Origin: Clostridium sp. Marseille-P299
Lineage (GTDB): Bacteria; Bacillota; Clostridia; Lachnospirales; Lachnospiraceae
NCBI RefSeq assembly: GCF_900078195.1
Contig: NZ_FJVE01000007.1
Span: 2,046,001 to 2,110,000 of the forward strand
Reading direction: 5' to 3'
Length of the DNA: 64,000 nucleotides
Of the stretch, positions 35,154 to 45,376 are shown in pieces. The notes beneath the pieces are model-generated. The model ran no database searches. It had not been told where the DNA came from and saw only the letters and a program-made list of their open reading frames with translations. Position numbers and translations under genes: made by a program. Every line of letters starts with the position of its first letter. Position 1 is the stretch's first letter.

Positions 35154-37826
35154 CCCTGTTGGATAAGATTTAAGTGCAGCATCAATTGTATCAAAAATAC
35201 ATTTCGCAGCCTTTTTCTGGAAATCTTTATTGATTAATAATTGATAATCACTAGGATTTGATAAAAAGGCTAATTCAATTAGTACGGATGGTACTGAGTT
35301 CTTACTAATAACAACAAAGTTACCATTAACAATACCACGATTATTCGTACCTAGTGTACGAGATAAGTTATTTACCAATAGAGTAGCGAGTTTTTTACTA
35401 TCAAGTCCACTTTTTAATGCTGCTTTATTGGCTGCTGTATAATATACATTGGTTCCTCTTGCTGCTGTACTGGTAGCTGAATTTACATGTAGACTTACAA
35501 ATAAATCGGCTTCAACCTGTTTTGCAAAACCTGCTCTCTCATACAAATCAATTCTTGTATCGTCAATTCTTGTATAATAAATCTTAATATCGGAATTTTC
35601 AAAATAATCCTTCGCGTAATTGTTTAAGATATTAAATACAATGTCTTTTTCCTTTGTACTTCCATTCATAGTACCAGGGTCATTTCCACCGTGACCTGCA
35701 TCTAATACTACTATCTTTTGATACATTTCACTTGGATTGGCGATTTTTACATTCAATTGGTTTGTACCATAATCCAAAGCATAACCTTGAATTTTACTAG
35801 TTTTTATAATGATTTTTGTTTTTCCGCCTTCGTATTTTACAGATACACTGGTTACTCGTTCATGATTTGTAATAATTGGATTTGCTTTATAGTAATCCAC
35901 ATAATTGCCACTTAGGCTAATCACGATTTGTTTATTGTAATATTGATCTTCATCACTGATACTGCTAGCTGTTACTCCAGATGGTAGAGAAATGGCAACT
36001 GTATCAGAATCTACTGTACTTGTTTGATTTTCTTCAAAAGATAGATAGAACTGATTTTTATCTTTCTTTACGCTGTACTCTGCACCAACGAATGGCTTTT
36101 GAATGACTAATTGTGAAGAATTTTTTGATGTAGTTTCTAAGAATACGAAACTTACTTCTGTTGAGGAATCTGTAGCATATTGCATTTCATCCATTGTGCT
36201 AGTAGCGTCTGGCATATTTAAATAAACATAATAATTATCATCAGTAACTTCTACATTCATATCATTTATACTATTTAATGATATAAATTCACTTCCTGTT
36301 GTATCTTTTCCACCAGTTACTTTTGTTAAATAATTTGGATAAACGGTCACAATAATACTTGTACCATCCTCTGATAACTTCATAGTATAGAAGTAACCTG
36401 AGTTATTTAATTTAAAATTAACTGATAAATCGCTTGTACTGCTGTCACTTGAAACAGATACACTAGAAACAAGTTGACTATCTACATAATAAGCTTGTTC
36501 ATTTATAATTGCATTCTTAATACTTAAGGTAATATTGTCATCCTTTTTAGTTGCAGTTACAGCAGATGGCGCATTAAGAAGTGACACTACAAAAGTTTCG
36601 TAAAATACATCTTGAATTGAAGAATCACGATAGATACTTAAAATACTTGTATCATTTGTTGAGTCTGTTGTAATTGTCTGTTCTGCATTATAATTTTCTA
36701 TTTCTTTCGTAGCTAAATCTACTTCCGTTTTATATTTGTCCTCTGTACTCCATGTAAAATAATTTGTTTTCTCAGCTGGAATTGAGCCTGAATTACCAGA
36801 GCCACCAGTGGAAGGTGTTGGCGTTGGCGTTAAAGTTGGTGCTACTGTTGGTGTTGGAGTTATTTTACTACTTTCACCTACAGAACTTGTTGTTGTTATT
36901 GTAGAAGTTTGGGTTTTGTCACTCCATGAATAATCGTAGCCAAGGGCTTTTGCAAGGAACTGACCAGGAACTAACACAAATTCTTTATTATTATCTAAAT
37001 TTGTAACATATCTTGGAGCCACACCACAATCTACTACAGTACCATTGATTGTTGCTGATGTACTACCCAATTTCATTTCAACTGTGATATTTCCTTTGGT
37101 AAATGTAATTTCGTTAGTTGAATTATTAATCTTATAAGTAACTCCCATAGACTGTGCAAAGACCTTCCATGCTTGTACCATTGCTGTGTTAGAAATAAGA
37201 ATCGTTGGAAGTGTCGTTACATTGATATTCTTTCCATCTACGACTACCTTACCTGTTACGCCAGTATAAGTAACATCTTTGTTGTCATAATTAAGCTTTA
37301 ATGGCTTTGTAATCGTAACAGTAGACGTTGAACTATTCCAATTATAGTTATAACCAAATGTCTCTGCAACAAATCTAGTTGGTACTAAAGTTAATGCCTT
37401 ATTCGCACTAACGTACTTATATGTAACAGGAGCTGCATTCATTGAGACTGCCTTTCCATTTACATATGCTTTTTTACTTCCTACGGTCATCGTAAGAGTT
37501 GTATCTCCATCGGATATGGTTATCTTTTTTGTAGACTTGTTCAAAGAACATTTTAATCCTAAAGTTTTTTGGAATACATGTATATAAGAGCCAAGTGCAA
37601 CACCATTGTCACTTAGAATTCCTGGCGTATTGCCTAAATCGATTATTTTCCCATTAATTACATATGAAATTTGTTTATCTTTATATGTAGTTGTTTTTTT
37701 GGTTTCATAACTATATAGTTTAAGACTATTCGCACCATAAGTTACGGACCCAGGAGTTGAACCAATCAATAAGCTCATGATTAATAAAGTACATATTCTT
37801 TTGTAGTTTTTAAAGTTTTTTCTCAT
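35148..37826 (-). CDS. Secreted N-acetylmuramoyl-L-alanine amidase with copper-amine-oxidase-like N-domains
   Basis: An 892-residue cell-wall hydrolase. After a signal peptide come two copper-amine-oxidase-like N-terminal (CuAO_N) domains (about residues 45-160 and 185-310), a PTPTP linker near 330, an AMIN-like beta-rich region (about 385-690) and a C-terminal Amidase_3 catalytic domain. Zinc ligands are His in DAGHGG, Glu in TKEKD, His in SLHVN, and the catalytic Glu in IELAFLS. It cleaves the MurNAc-L-Ala bond of peptidoglycan. The ATG at 37826 follows AGGTGAG; a GTG at 37835 lies within that site. The GHL10 gene follows in the same operon. Confidence 0.87.
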   Translation of the reverse strand: MRKNFKNYKRICTLLIMSLLIGSTPGSVTYGANSLKLYSYETKKTTTYKDKQISYVINGKIIDLGNTPGILSDNGVALGSYIHVFQKTLGLKCSLNKSTKKITISDGDTTLTMTVGSKKAYVNGKAVSMNAAPVTYKYVSANKALTLVPTRFVAETFGYNYNWNSSTSTVTITKPLKLNYDNKDVTYTGVTGKVVVDGKNINVTTLPTILISNTAMVQAWKVFAQSMGVTYKINNSTNEITFTKGNITVEMKLGSTSATINGTVVDCGVAPRYVTNLDNNKEFVLVPGQFLAKALGYDYSWSDKTQTSTITTTSSVGESSKITPTPTVAPTLTPTPTPSTGGSGNSGSIPAEKTNYFTWSTEDKYKTEVDLATKEIENYNAEQTITTDSTNDTSILSIYRDSSIQDVFYETFVVSLLNAPSAVTATKKDDNITLSIKNAIINEQAYYVDSQLVSSVSVSSDSSTSDLSVNFKLNNSGYFYTMKLSEDGTSIIVTVYPNYLTKVTGGKDTTGSEFISLNSINDMNVEVTDDNYYVYLNMPDATSTMDEMQYATDSSTEVSFVFLETTSKNSSQLVIQKPFVGAEYSVKKDKNQFYLSFEENQTSTVDSDTVAISLPSGVTASSISDEDQYYNKQIVISLSGNYVDYYKANPIITNHERVTSVSVKYEGGKTKIIIKTSKIQGYALDYGTNQLNVKIANPSEMYQKIVVLDAGHGGNDPGTMNGSTKEKDIVFNILNNYAKDYFENSDIKIYYTRIDDTRIDLYERAGFAKQVEADLFVSLHVNSATSTAARGTNVYYTAANKAALKSGLDSKKLATLLVNNLSRTLGTNNRGIVNGNFVVISKNSVPSVLIELAFLSNPSDYQLLINKDFQKKAAKCIFDTIDAALKSYPTGR

Positions 37827-38122
37827 TTTACTCACCTATTGCTAATCTTAACTTTTTGTTTACTATCTAACAATAGTTGAAAAAAGTGTTATAAATGTGT
37901 CATACTTTTATTAAATATAGGTCATTTTCTTTATTTTTGTAGTATTTTGGATTTATTTGTATCATGCTACTAATTTGTATTGATCATTTACTTTTTTTGT
38001 AGCTTCATATACATTACCAGAAACAAATCGCAGTCCAAGCATACACACGACGCTATCAATAAATAAATCAGACCAATATCTTAGCATTTTTATACAATGG
38101 ATATTTTTCTACAAATAAAAAA
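37827..38122. other. Intergenic region with a doubtful 41-codon frame
   Basis: The right part of this region is the promoter side of the amidase gene. On the minus strand a frame from 38087 to 37962 reads MLRYWSDLFIDSVVCMLGLR and ends VNDQYKLVA. It lacks a ribosome site and I do not recognise it, so it may be a gene remnant or chance. Confidence 0.25.
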
Positions 38123-38146
38123 GACTGTTGCTTATTCACAACAGTC
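38123..38146 (-). terminator. Terminator of the 155-residue protein gene
   Basis: GACTGTTG and CAACAGTC form a perfect 8-bp stem followed by TTTTTT on the minus strand, 17 bases past the stop codon. Confidence 0.8.
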
Positions 38147-38163
38147 CAAATATATCAAATTTA

Positions 38164-38631
38164 TTAGGTTGTACTATTTTCATTGAAAAGATCAGGGTTT
38201 AAAACCTTAATGGATAATAAATAATCATCAAATGCATCGGATTGAAATTTCTCTGGAATAATTTCTTTAACTCTCTCAAATATCTCGTTGTCTGTTAATA
38301 ATGTTTTGCTAATATCATCGATTAAAGTATCAAGTTCTGAATTCCACGTTTCTTTATCGATATATTCAAATAAGATTGCATTATCTTCAGGATACTTTTC
38401 CTTTAATAATCGAAGGTCATAATCCCAAATAACTTGATATTCATTTAAGCCCTTTTCTTTCGCACCAGATTTATCAATCATTTCTTGCAATTTTTTTAAT
38501 GTGGTATCTGTTTCTTGTTGCTCTAAGTTTCTTTCAATCAAACGATTTATCGTAAATGTTGTCTCTGTTAAGATAAATAATATAAACAACAAGATTAGAA
38601 TTTTTCCATATTTTTTTAAAGTTTTAAGCAT
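38164..38631 (-). CDS. Hypothetical protein with one N-terminal membrane helix
   Basis: A 155-residue protein. Residues 10-28 form a membrane helix or uncleaved signal (ILILLFILFILTETTF), and the rest is acidic, helical and soluble outside the membrane. No known domain is recognised. AAGGAGAG precedes the ATG. It is a single-gene unit with a strong terminator. Confidence 0.55.
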   Translation of the reverse strand: MLKTLKKYGKILILLFILFILTETTFTINRLIERNLEQQETDTTLKKLQEMIDKSGAKEKGLNEYQVIWDYDLRLLKEKYPEDNAILFEYIDKETWNSELDTLIDDISKTLLTDNEIFERVKEIIPEKFQSDAFDDYLLSIKVLNPDLFNENSTT

Positions 38632-38837
38632 TCTTTGAGTCTCTCCTTATCGTATAATAAGATTATTATACCTTAAATTGCAGGATTTGAACACTTATAT
38701 TTTTATAAAATATATTGTTTCTATTATTATATAAATTTTATATATTATAACATTTTTCACACAACTTCATTAGTATCTTTATAAATTTGATTAAACATAG
38801 AATTTAATATGATGATAGATAAATACATCTTCCTCTT

Positions 38838-39194
38838 TTAATTAACATCATAATAATAAGGAACAATAATGTATTTTCCTGCATGAATTTCTTCGGTATA
38901 CAATCTATTACTTTTCTTAATCTCTTCTATGTAAACTGGTATACTTTCATACTCTTCTGTATAATATTTAGTTGCAATACTCCATAAAGTATCGCCTGGT
39001 TCTATTAATATTGATGTAACCGTTTTTTTTCTTACACCTGATTTTTGAGCAAAAACATTATGTGACATTACAGATGATAATAACAAAACGAGTGAAACAA
39101 TAAGTACAAAGCCAAATACCTTTCGATTAAAAATCACCTCTAGTGATGTTATCGTTTTATCCATTGTATTATTTCTTTGATTTACCTGAACCAT
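38838..39194 (-). CDS. LysM-domain membrane protein, YneA-like SOS cell-division inhibitor candidate
   Basis: A 118-residue protein with one membrane helix (about residues 27-46, FGFVLIVSLVLLLSSVM) and a C-terminal LysM domain (EPGDTLWSIATKYYTEEY...IHAGKYIIVPY) that would bind peptidoglycan. This is the architecture of Bacillus YneA, which blocks division after DNA damage. The ATG at 39194 follows AGGAGG. Three LexA-like boxes lie in its promoter, and lexA is nearby at 40915, as in many Firmicutes. The role is inferred from architecture and promoter. Confidence 0.72.
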   Translation of the reverse strand: MVQVNQRNNTMDKTITSLEVIFNRKVFGFVLIVSLVLLLSSVMSHNVFAQKSGVRKKTVTSILIEPGDTLWSIATKYYTEEYESIPVYIEEIKKSNRLYTEEIHAGKYIIVPYYYDVN

Positions 39195-39214
39195 AATAGT
39201 ACCTCCTTTGTTAT

Positions 39215-39275
39215 CGAACATACATTCCCGAACATATGTTTTCTAAATTATATCGAACATTCATTCGATTGTCAA
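39215..39275 (-). promoter_or_regulatory. SOS promoter with three LexA-like boxes
   Basis: On the minus strand TTGACA (39275-39270) and TATAAT (39252-39247) have 17-base spacing. The spacer contains a LexA-like box CGAACATTCATTCG (39254-39267). Two more, CGAACATATGTTTT (39229-39242) and CGAACATACATTCC (39215-39228), lie between the promoter and the gene. The Gram-positive LexA consensus is CGAAC-N4-GTTCG. Confidence 0.75.
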
Positions 39276-39424
39276 TATATATTTTTGTTAATAGGAAAAT
39301 TGAGGTAGTAAAATAAATACTTTCAAATTTGTTAAACACTGGTATAATAGAATTGTTGTTACATACAGAAAATCATCATATATTACGTAACTACAGTAAT
39401 AAACTAAATATAAGGAGAGGAATT

Positions 39425-39676
39425 ATGCTTGAATTTAAATTTGATACTCAATTATTAATCGAAGGTCATGATCTTTCGGAAGATAAAATCAATGAATATA
39501 TTACACAAAATTTTGAAGGCGATTGTTTACTTGTCGTTGGAGATGAAGATTTGATAAAAATACATTTTCATACCAATTCCCCATGGAAGGTATTGGAGTA
39601 CTGCTCCACTCTAGGCGATATCTACGATATTGTTGTAGAAAACATGGAGCGTCAAGAAAATGGATTACAAGGCTAA
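39425..39676 (+). CDS. Stand-alone protein resembling the FakA (YloV) C-terminal domain
   Basis: An 83-residue protein. The blocks FEGDCLLVVGDEDLIKIHFH, TNSPWKVLEYCSTLGDIYD and VENMERQ follow the C-terminal domain of FakA, the fatty-acid kinase subunit (typical form: GDSxVVVGDxDxxKVHVHTNxPGxVL...NMREQ). Here the kinase and middle domains are absent, so it is a free-standing domain. AAGGAGAGG precedes the ATG at 39425; a longer frame to 39329 lacks homology. The role is unknown, perhaps binding a FakB-like partner. Confidence 0.65.
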   Translation: MLEFKFDTQLLIEGHDLSEDKINEYITQNFEGDCLLVVGDEDLIKIHFHTNSPWKVLEYCSTLGDIYDIVVENMERQENGLQG

Positions 39677-39763
39677 GAAGTATTACTTATACTTTTTATA
39701 CGAATGATATCAGCCTTATGTAATATCGAACATAAAATCAAGAAATTACGATTACACAAGAAA

Positions 39764-39800
39764 AACCCCTTTCGTTAGATTTTGTCTAACAAGAGGGGTT
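39764..39800. terminator. Bidirectional terminator
   Basis: AACCCCT pairs with AGGGGTT and GTTAGA pairs with TCTAAC around a short loop. On the minus strand it is followed by TTTTTCTT. It lies between the convergent FakA-C-like gene and HxlR gene. Confidence 0.7.
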
Positions 39801-39910
39801 CACTTTATCCTTAAAGAACATTTTGGTTTTTTATATAGTAGTCTATTGTCTTTTATTAATATATGTTAAACTATGCGTTGAATCTATGTTTTAATCTATG
39901 TTTTAATCTC

Positions 39911-40261
39911 TTATTTTGTAGAATCTCCCATCTTGTTTGCCTCTCCCCACTGGCACATAGATTCCATAATTGGATATAAAGATAATCCCTTTGGTGATAA
40001 GGAGTATTCAACCTTAGGTGGGATTTGAGGATATTCTTTTCTTATTATGATTCCGTCATCTTCCAATTCTTTTAATTGTACACTTAAAGTTTTATAGGAT
40101 ATCGTGCCTATTAATCGTTGTAATTCATTAAATCGAACTGGTTGAACTTCAATTAACCAATATAATATAACCATTTTCCATTTCCCACCGATTACAGATA
40201 GAGTATAGCCAAATGGTGTGTCATCTAGCTTTTTTATAGATTTAAATTCCTTCATACTCAT
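39911..40261 (-). CDS. HxlR-family winged-helix transcriptional regulator
   Basis: A 116-residue regulator with the HxlR signature: FGYTLSVIGGKWKMVILYWL, then RFNELQRLIGTISYKTLSVQ and LKELEDDGIIIRKEYPQIPP, ending in VEYSLSPKGLSLYPIM. The N-terminal Cys often seen in redox-sensing relatives is absent before the GGKW block. AAGGGAAG lies upstream of the ATG at 40261. It is divergent from the TIGR04076-type gene, which it may control. Confidence 0.85.
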   Translation of the reverse strand: MSMKEFKSIKKLDDTPFGYTLSVIGGKWKMVILYWLIEVQPVRFNELQRLIGTISYKTLSVQLKELEDDGIIIRKEYPQIPPKVEYSLSPKGLSLYPIMESMCQWGEANKMGDSTK

Positions 40262-40367
40262 ATTTACACTTCCCTTCTCGTAAGTATGTGACAAAAAAGT
40301 GCGTACTTTTTTTTGTAATTCAACTTATTGTACAATAAAAGCATAACATCGTAAAGGAGAATAGATT

Positions 40368-40706
40368 ATGAAAAAGTGTAAAATTGAAGTACTTAAAACA
40401 ACCTTTGACAAAGAATTAGCTGAAGAATATGGGTGCAAAGGCTTAGGTAAATGTCCTATGCATAAGGTAGGCGATGTCTTCTACGGAGATTACGCAAAAC
40501 CGGAAGGATTATGTGACGAAGCGTGGAAAGCTATGTACCAATATGTATTCGCTCTTTCCCATGGCAGTGATATCTTTTATTATGGAGACTGGATTGATAA
40601 ACCAGGTGTGGCGATTTGTAGTTGTAACGACGGTCTTAGACCCGTTATCTTTAAAATAACAGCAACGGATGAAACTTCTGAAATAAACTATACGCCGGTA
40701 AACTAA
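40368..40706 (+). CDS. TIGR04076-family protein
   Basis: A 112-residue cysteine-containing protein with the family layout: KKCKIEVLKTTFDKELAEEY at the start, GLGKCPMHKVGDVF in the middle, PEGLCDEAWKAMYQYVFALS, then AICSCNDGLRPVIFKI at the end. Members are small conserved proteins of unknown function, often beside redox regulators. AAAGGAGA precedes the ATG. It is divergent from the HxlR regulator. Confidence 0.75.
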   Translation: MKKCKIEVLKTTFDKELAEEYGCKGLGKCPMHKVGDVFYGDYAKPEGLCDEAWKAMYQYVFALSHGSDIFYYGDWIDKPGVAICSCNDGLRPVIFKITATDETSEINYTPVN

Positions 40707-40846
40707 TATTTTACTAATTCATTTCATTTATTGTACCTTTGCATTTGAATAGACACTATTAAAACATACTGGCATTCTATGAATTATTTTTATATATCTT
40801 CTATTAAAATCTACATAAAACAAGATAAATAATTTACTATAAATAC

Positions 40847-40910
40847 CGAACATTAGTTTTGCATTTTTCCTGACGGTATGATATAATATATAAAATCGAA
40901 CGGAGGTACG
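40847..40910 (+). promoter_or_regulatory. lexA: lexA promoter with two LexA-like boxes
   Basis: TTGCAT (40859-40864) and TATAAT (40882-40887) are 17 bases apart. A LexA-like box CGAACATTAGTTTT (40847-40860) abuts the -35 hexamer. A second, CGAACGGAGGTACG (40897-40910), overlaps the ribosome site GGAGG. This arrangement predicts autorepression. Confidence 0.75.
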
Positions 40911-40914
40911 ATAA

Positions 40915-41529
40915 ATGAGTTATGGTAAGATAAGTTCCAAACAAAAAGAAATACTTGAATATTTAAAAGCTCAAATTATAAATAGAGGATACCCACCTGC
41001 TGTAAGAGAGATTTGTGAAGCAGTTCATTTAAAATCAACATCATCAGTTCACTCTCATTTAGAAACACTTGAGAAGAATGGTTACATAAGACGTGATCCA
41101 TCCAAACCAAGAGCAATTGAAATTGTCGATGATAATTTTAATATCTCACGTCGAGAAGTTGTTAATGTACCACTTGTAGGTACCGTTACTGCTGGTCAAC
41201 CTATCTTAGCAGTTGAAAACATTGATGGGTACTTTCCTATTCCAACCGAATATATGCCAAACGAGGAAACCTTTATGTTACGTGTAAAGGGTGATAGTAT
41301 GATCAATGCAGGTATCTTTAATGGCGATAAGATACTTGTACAAAAGCAAACTTATGCTAACAATGGTGACTTTGTAGTTGCATTATTAGATGATTCTGTA
41401 ACGGTAAAAACATTTTATAAAGAAGGGGATCATTATCGTTTACAACCAGAGAATGATTTTATGGACCCAATCATCGTTACTGAAGTTCAAATATTAGGTA
41501 AAGTTATAGGTTTATTTCGTATGTTTTAA
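40915..41529 (+). CDS. lexA: LexA repressor
   Basis: A 204-residue SOS repressor. The N-terminal winged helix (KISSKQKEILEYLKAQI, AVREICEAVHLKSTSSVHSH) is followed by the self-cleavage site Ala-Gly in VGTVTAGQP and the peptidase domain with the catalytic Ser in VKGDSMINAGI and Lys in DDSVTVKTF. It binds CGAAC-N4-GTTCG-like sites, which occur in its own promoter and that of the LysM gene. RecA-stimulated cleavage would induce both. Confidence 0.95.
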   Translation: MSYGKISSKQKEILEYLKAQIINRGYPPAVREICEAVHLKSTSSVHSHLETLEKNGYIRRDPSKPRAIEIVDDNFNISRREVVNVPLVGTVTAGQPILAVENIDGYFPIPTEYMPNEETFMLRVKGDSMINAGIFNGDKILVQKQTYANNGDFVVALLDDSVTVKTFYKEGDHYRLQPENDFMDPIIVTEVQILGKVIGLFRMF

Positions 41530-41541
41530 ACCTTTTAAACG

Positions 41542-41597
41542 AAAAGCTGCCATACATATAGATTCTTATTCTGTAATCTACACGTATGGCAGCTTTT
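41542..41597. terminator. Bidirectional terminator after lexA
   Basis: AAAAGCTGCCATAC and GTATGGCAGCTTTT pair perfectly over 14 bases. They separate the convergent lexA and rsfS operons. Confidence 0.75.
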
Positions 41598-41654
41598 ATC
41601 TTAAACTATAGGAACTAAACTCATATAGTTTTTTCTATTGCACATTCTACTCTA

Positions 41655-42011
41655 TTATTTCTTTAAATCTTCTAAGGATACAGTATTACCGTCTCTCCAG
41701 ATTCTTTCTAAATCATAGAATAAACGATCTTCCTTAGAAAAGATGTGAACAACTACATCGCCGTAGTCCATTAAAACCCATCCAGAAGAATGAACACCTT
41801 CAATTCTCTTTGGTTCAAAACCTTTTCTTCCAAGTGCTTCTTCTACTGCGTCTACCATGGCAGTTACTTGAGAAGAACTATTACCATTGGCAATAATAAA
41901 ATAATCAGCAATAACTGAGATATTTCCAATTTCAATTACTCTAATATCTTCAGATTTTTTATCTTCAAGCGCATTATATGCTAATAATGCCATTTCTTTT
42001 GATTGATTCAT
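41655..42011 (-). CDS. rsfS: Ribosomal silencing factor RsfS
   Basis: A 118-residue protein with the family blocks ALEDKKSEDIRVIEIGNISV, IADYFIIANGNSSSQV, HSSGWVLMDYGDVVVHIF and FYDLERIWRDG. It binds ribosomal protein L14 and blocks subunit joining when nutrients are scarce. Its start codon shares one base with the stop of yqeK (TAATG), and AAGGAG lies upstream. It is last in the nadD-yqeK-rsfS series, a common Firmicutes order. Confidence 0.92.
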   Translation of the reverse strand: MNQSKEMALLAYNALEDKKSEDIRVIEIGNISVIADYFIIANGNSSSQVTAMVDAVEEALGRKGFEPKRIEGVHSSGWVLMDYGDVVVHIFSKEDRLFYDLERIWRDGNTVSLEDLKK

Positions 42012-42607
42012 TATAGATTCAACTCCTTTTTATAATATTCATATGTTGTCACTGTTAATTGATCAATTTCCCTTTGTGTACTCGATAAATATCGCAAGGT
42101 ATTGTCAAGTGCATAAAAAACCGCTAAATCTAGCTGTTTAAATGCGGTTTCTCTAATAATAGCAAGGCTAGGAGTTGTTGGTTGATTTCTTCGCATCTCA
42201 ATATAGTCTGCTAAAAATACGATTTTTTCAAGTGTTGACATATTAGGCCTTCCAGTCGTATGATTGGATATTGCAGCTAAAATGTCAGAATCCGTAATTC
42301 CATATTTATGCTCTGCATAATAAGCACCTAACTTACTATGAAGTAAAAATGTATTTCTCTCTTCCACTTCAGAAACTGGAAGATTCGCTTCTCTACATTC
42401 TCTTATAGCCTCTTCACCAGTAGTATATTTTGCGATATCGTGTAACAAACCTGCAGCCATAGCTTTACTTGTATCTTCACCATAGCACATAGCAAGTGCT
42501 ACCGCTAAATATGCCACACTTAAAGTATGATAATAACGTTTCTTTGGAATTTCACTTGAAACACTTTCTTGAATTTCATCCAGTGCACTTATACTAAGTA
42601 AGCTCAT
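42011..42607 (-). CDS. yqeK: YqeK-type HD-domain diadenosine tetraphosphatase
   Basis: A 198-residue HD-superfamily hydrolase. Metal-binding residues appear in RYYHTLSVAYLA, GLLHDIAKYT, HSKLGAYYA and ISNHTTGRP. Members cleave Ap4A symmetrically to two ADP. AAGGGAG precedes the ATG. It is overlapped by rsfS and follows nadD. Confidence 0.9.
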   Translation of the reverse strand: MSLLSISALDEIQESVSSEIPKKRYYHTLSVAYLAVALAMCYGEDTSKAMAAGLLHDIAKYTTGEEAIRECREANLPVSEVEERNTFLLHSKLGAYYAEHKYGITDSDILAAISNHTTGRPNMSTLEKIVFLADYIEMRRNQPTTPSLAIIRETAFKQLDLAVFYALDNTLRYLSSTQREIDQLTVTTYEYYKKELNL

Positions 42608-42652
42608 AATATAACTCCCTTAATTGGTTTGGCTCGATTCTTGAAACGTTAA

Positions 42653-43255
42653 CTATTTATATAAATTATTTTCTTTAATATAGGATATTACTTTTTCTGG
42701 TAGAAAATACTTCACTGAATTGCCTTTTTTCAAATGATTACGAATCATTTTCGAAGAAATATCAAAGGTAGGTACTTTTAAAAACTGTATATTAGATTGA
42801 TATTTTTCATTCAGTTCATCTATTTTAATTAACATTTCATCCTCTGTTTTTTCGCCTCTTCCAGCAGCTAAAATCTCCGCTAGAGAGAGAACTACTTCTG
42901 GCCGATTCCAATGTTCTAATTGAAACAAAGAATCCCCACCGATAATAAAGTAAAACATGACATCCGGGTATTCTTTTGTTAATTGAAGTAAGGTATCTGC
43001 AGTATACGTATTTCCTTCTCGTTCAAATTCCACGGTTGAAAAAGAAAAATGGGGATTATCTTCAATCGCTAATTGAATCATATTTTTTCTATGCTCATTG
43101 GACACAATTTCTCGCAAAGACTTATAAGCAGGCTGATTGGATGGCAAAAATATAATTTCGTCCAAATCATACTGCTCATAAGCGCTCTCTGCTAAAATCA
43201 AATGGGCATAATGTATCGGATTAAATGTTCCGCCCATGATACCAACTTTTTTCAT
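42653..43255 (-). CDS. nadD: Nicotinate-nucleotide adenylyltransferase
   Basis: A 200-residue nucleotidyltransferase that makes nicotinate adenine dinucleotide in NAD synthesis. It has the start GIMGGTFNPIHYAHL with the GGTFxPxHxGH-like nucleotide site, and the C-terminal DISSKMIRNHLKKG matching the SSTxIR-type motif. CGGAGG precedes the ATG. It follows the YhbY gene and leads the yqeK-rsfS pair. Confidence 0.93.
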   Translation of the reverse strand: MKKVGIMGGTFNPIHYAHLILAESAYEQYDLDEIIFLPSNQPAYKSLREIVSNEHRKNMIQLAIEDNPHFSFSTVEFEREGNTYTADTLLQLTKEYPDVMFYFIIGGDSLFQLEHWNRPEVVLSLAEILAAGRGEKTEDEMLIKIDELNEKYQSNIQFLKVPTFDISSKMIRNHLKKGNSVKYFLPEKVISYIKENNLYK

Positions 43256-43275
43256 AAGACCTCCGTACCACTTTA

Positions 43276-43575
43276 TTATGCTTTTGGAAGTTCAATCTTT
43301 TTCTTATCTTTTGATTCACGATATAAAACTATTTTCTTACCAATTACTTGTACTACAGTAGATTTTGTTCTCTCTGATAATACACTTGCAATCTCACGAG
43401 GATCATCAAGACAATTTTTCAATACTGATATTTTAATCAATTCTCTTGCTTCTAATGCATCACTAATCCCATTGGTAAGTTCTGGCGAAACACTTGATTT
43501 TCCAACTTGAAAAATTGGATCAATGTTCATTGCCAAACCTTTTAAATATGCTCTTTGCTTGCTTGTTAATGTCAT
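43276..43575 (-). CDS. yhbY: YhbY-type CRM-domain RNA-binding protein
   Basis: A 99-residue CRM-domain protein: LTSKQRAYLKGLAMNIDPIF, QVGKSSVSPEL, IKISVLKNC and a basic C-terminus. The family binds the ribosomal large-subunit precursor and helps assembly. ATGGAGGAAAT surrounds the ribosome site. It lies between obgE and nadD, a common arrangement. Confidence 0.9.
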   Translation of the reverse strand: MTLTSKQRAYLKGLAMNIDPIFQVGKSSVSPELTNGISDALEARELIKISVLKNCLDDPREIASVLSERTKSTVVQVIGKKIVLYRESKDKKKIELPKA

Positions 43576-43685
43576 ATTTCCTCCATGTTGCCGCTTATCG
43601 ACATCTTAATAATTGAAGAAGTATATAAAGATATTACTAGGATTATAATGTTCTATAACCCTTAGCGTTTATCCTTTTCTTCTCT

Positions 43686-45035
<1,350 letters not shown>

Positions 45036-45323
45036 TTATTTTGCTTCTACTGGGTAAACACTAGCTTGCTTCTTGTCTCTACCTTTTCTTTCGAACTTAA
45101 GTACTCCGTCTACTAAAGCAAATAATGTATCATCACCACCACGTCCAACGTTAACGCCTGGGTGAATCTTTGTACCACGTTGTCTGTAAAGGATGTTTCC
45201 AGCTAAAACGAACTGACCATCAGCTCTCTTAGCACCAAGTCTCTTGGATTCGGAATCTCTACCGTTCTTAGTAGAACCAACACCCTTTTTATGAGCGAAT
45301 AATTGAAGGTTCATCTTAAACAT
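45036..45323 (-). CDS. rpmA: 50S ribosomal protein L27
   Basis: A 95-residue L27. The N-terminal [20 protein letters not shown] contains the Prp cleavage site after LQLF, so the mature protein starts AHKKG. The basic body [14 protein letters not shown]...[15 protein letters not shown] is typical. The gene follows prp in the rplU-prp-rpmA order. GGAGG lies before the ATG. Confidence 0.96.
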   Translation of the reverse strand: MFKMNLQLFAHKKGVGSTKNGRDSESKRLGAKRADGQFVLAGNILYRQRGTKIHPGVNVGRGGDDTLFALVDGVLKFERKGRDKKQASVYPVEAK

Positions 45324-45376
45324 GACCTACACCTCCTTTATATACTAGGCTTAAGAATTGAAAATTAAGTTCAATC

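Noticed and set aside
37962..38087. Minus-strand 41-codon frame
   Set aside because: No ribosome site, no recognised family, and it lies in a gene-poor gap; kept only as a note in the intergenic entry.
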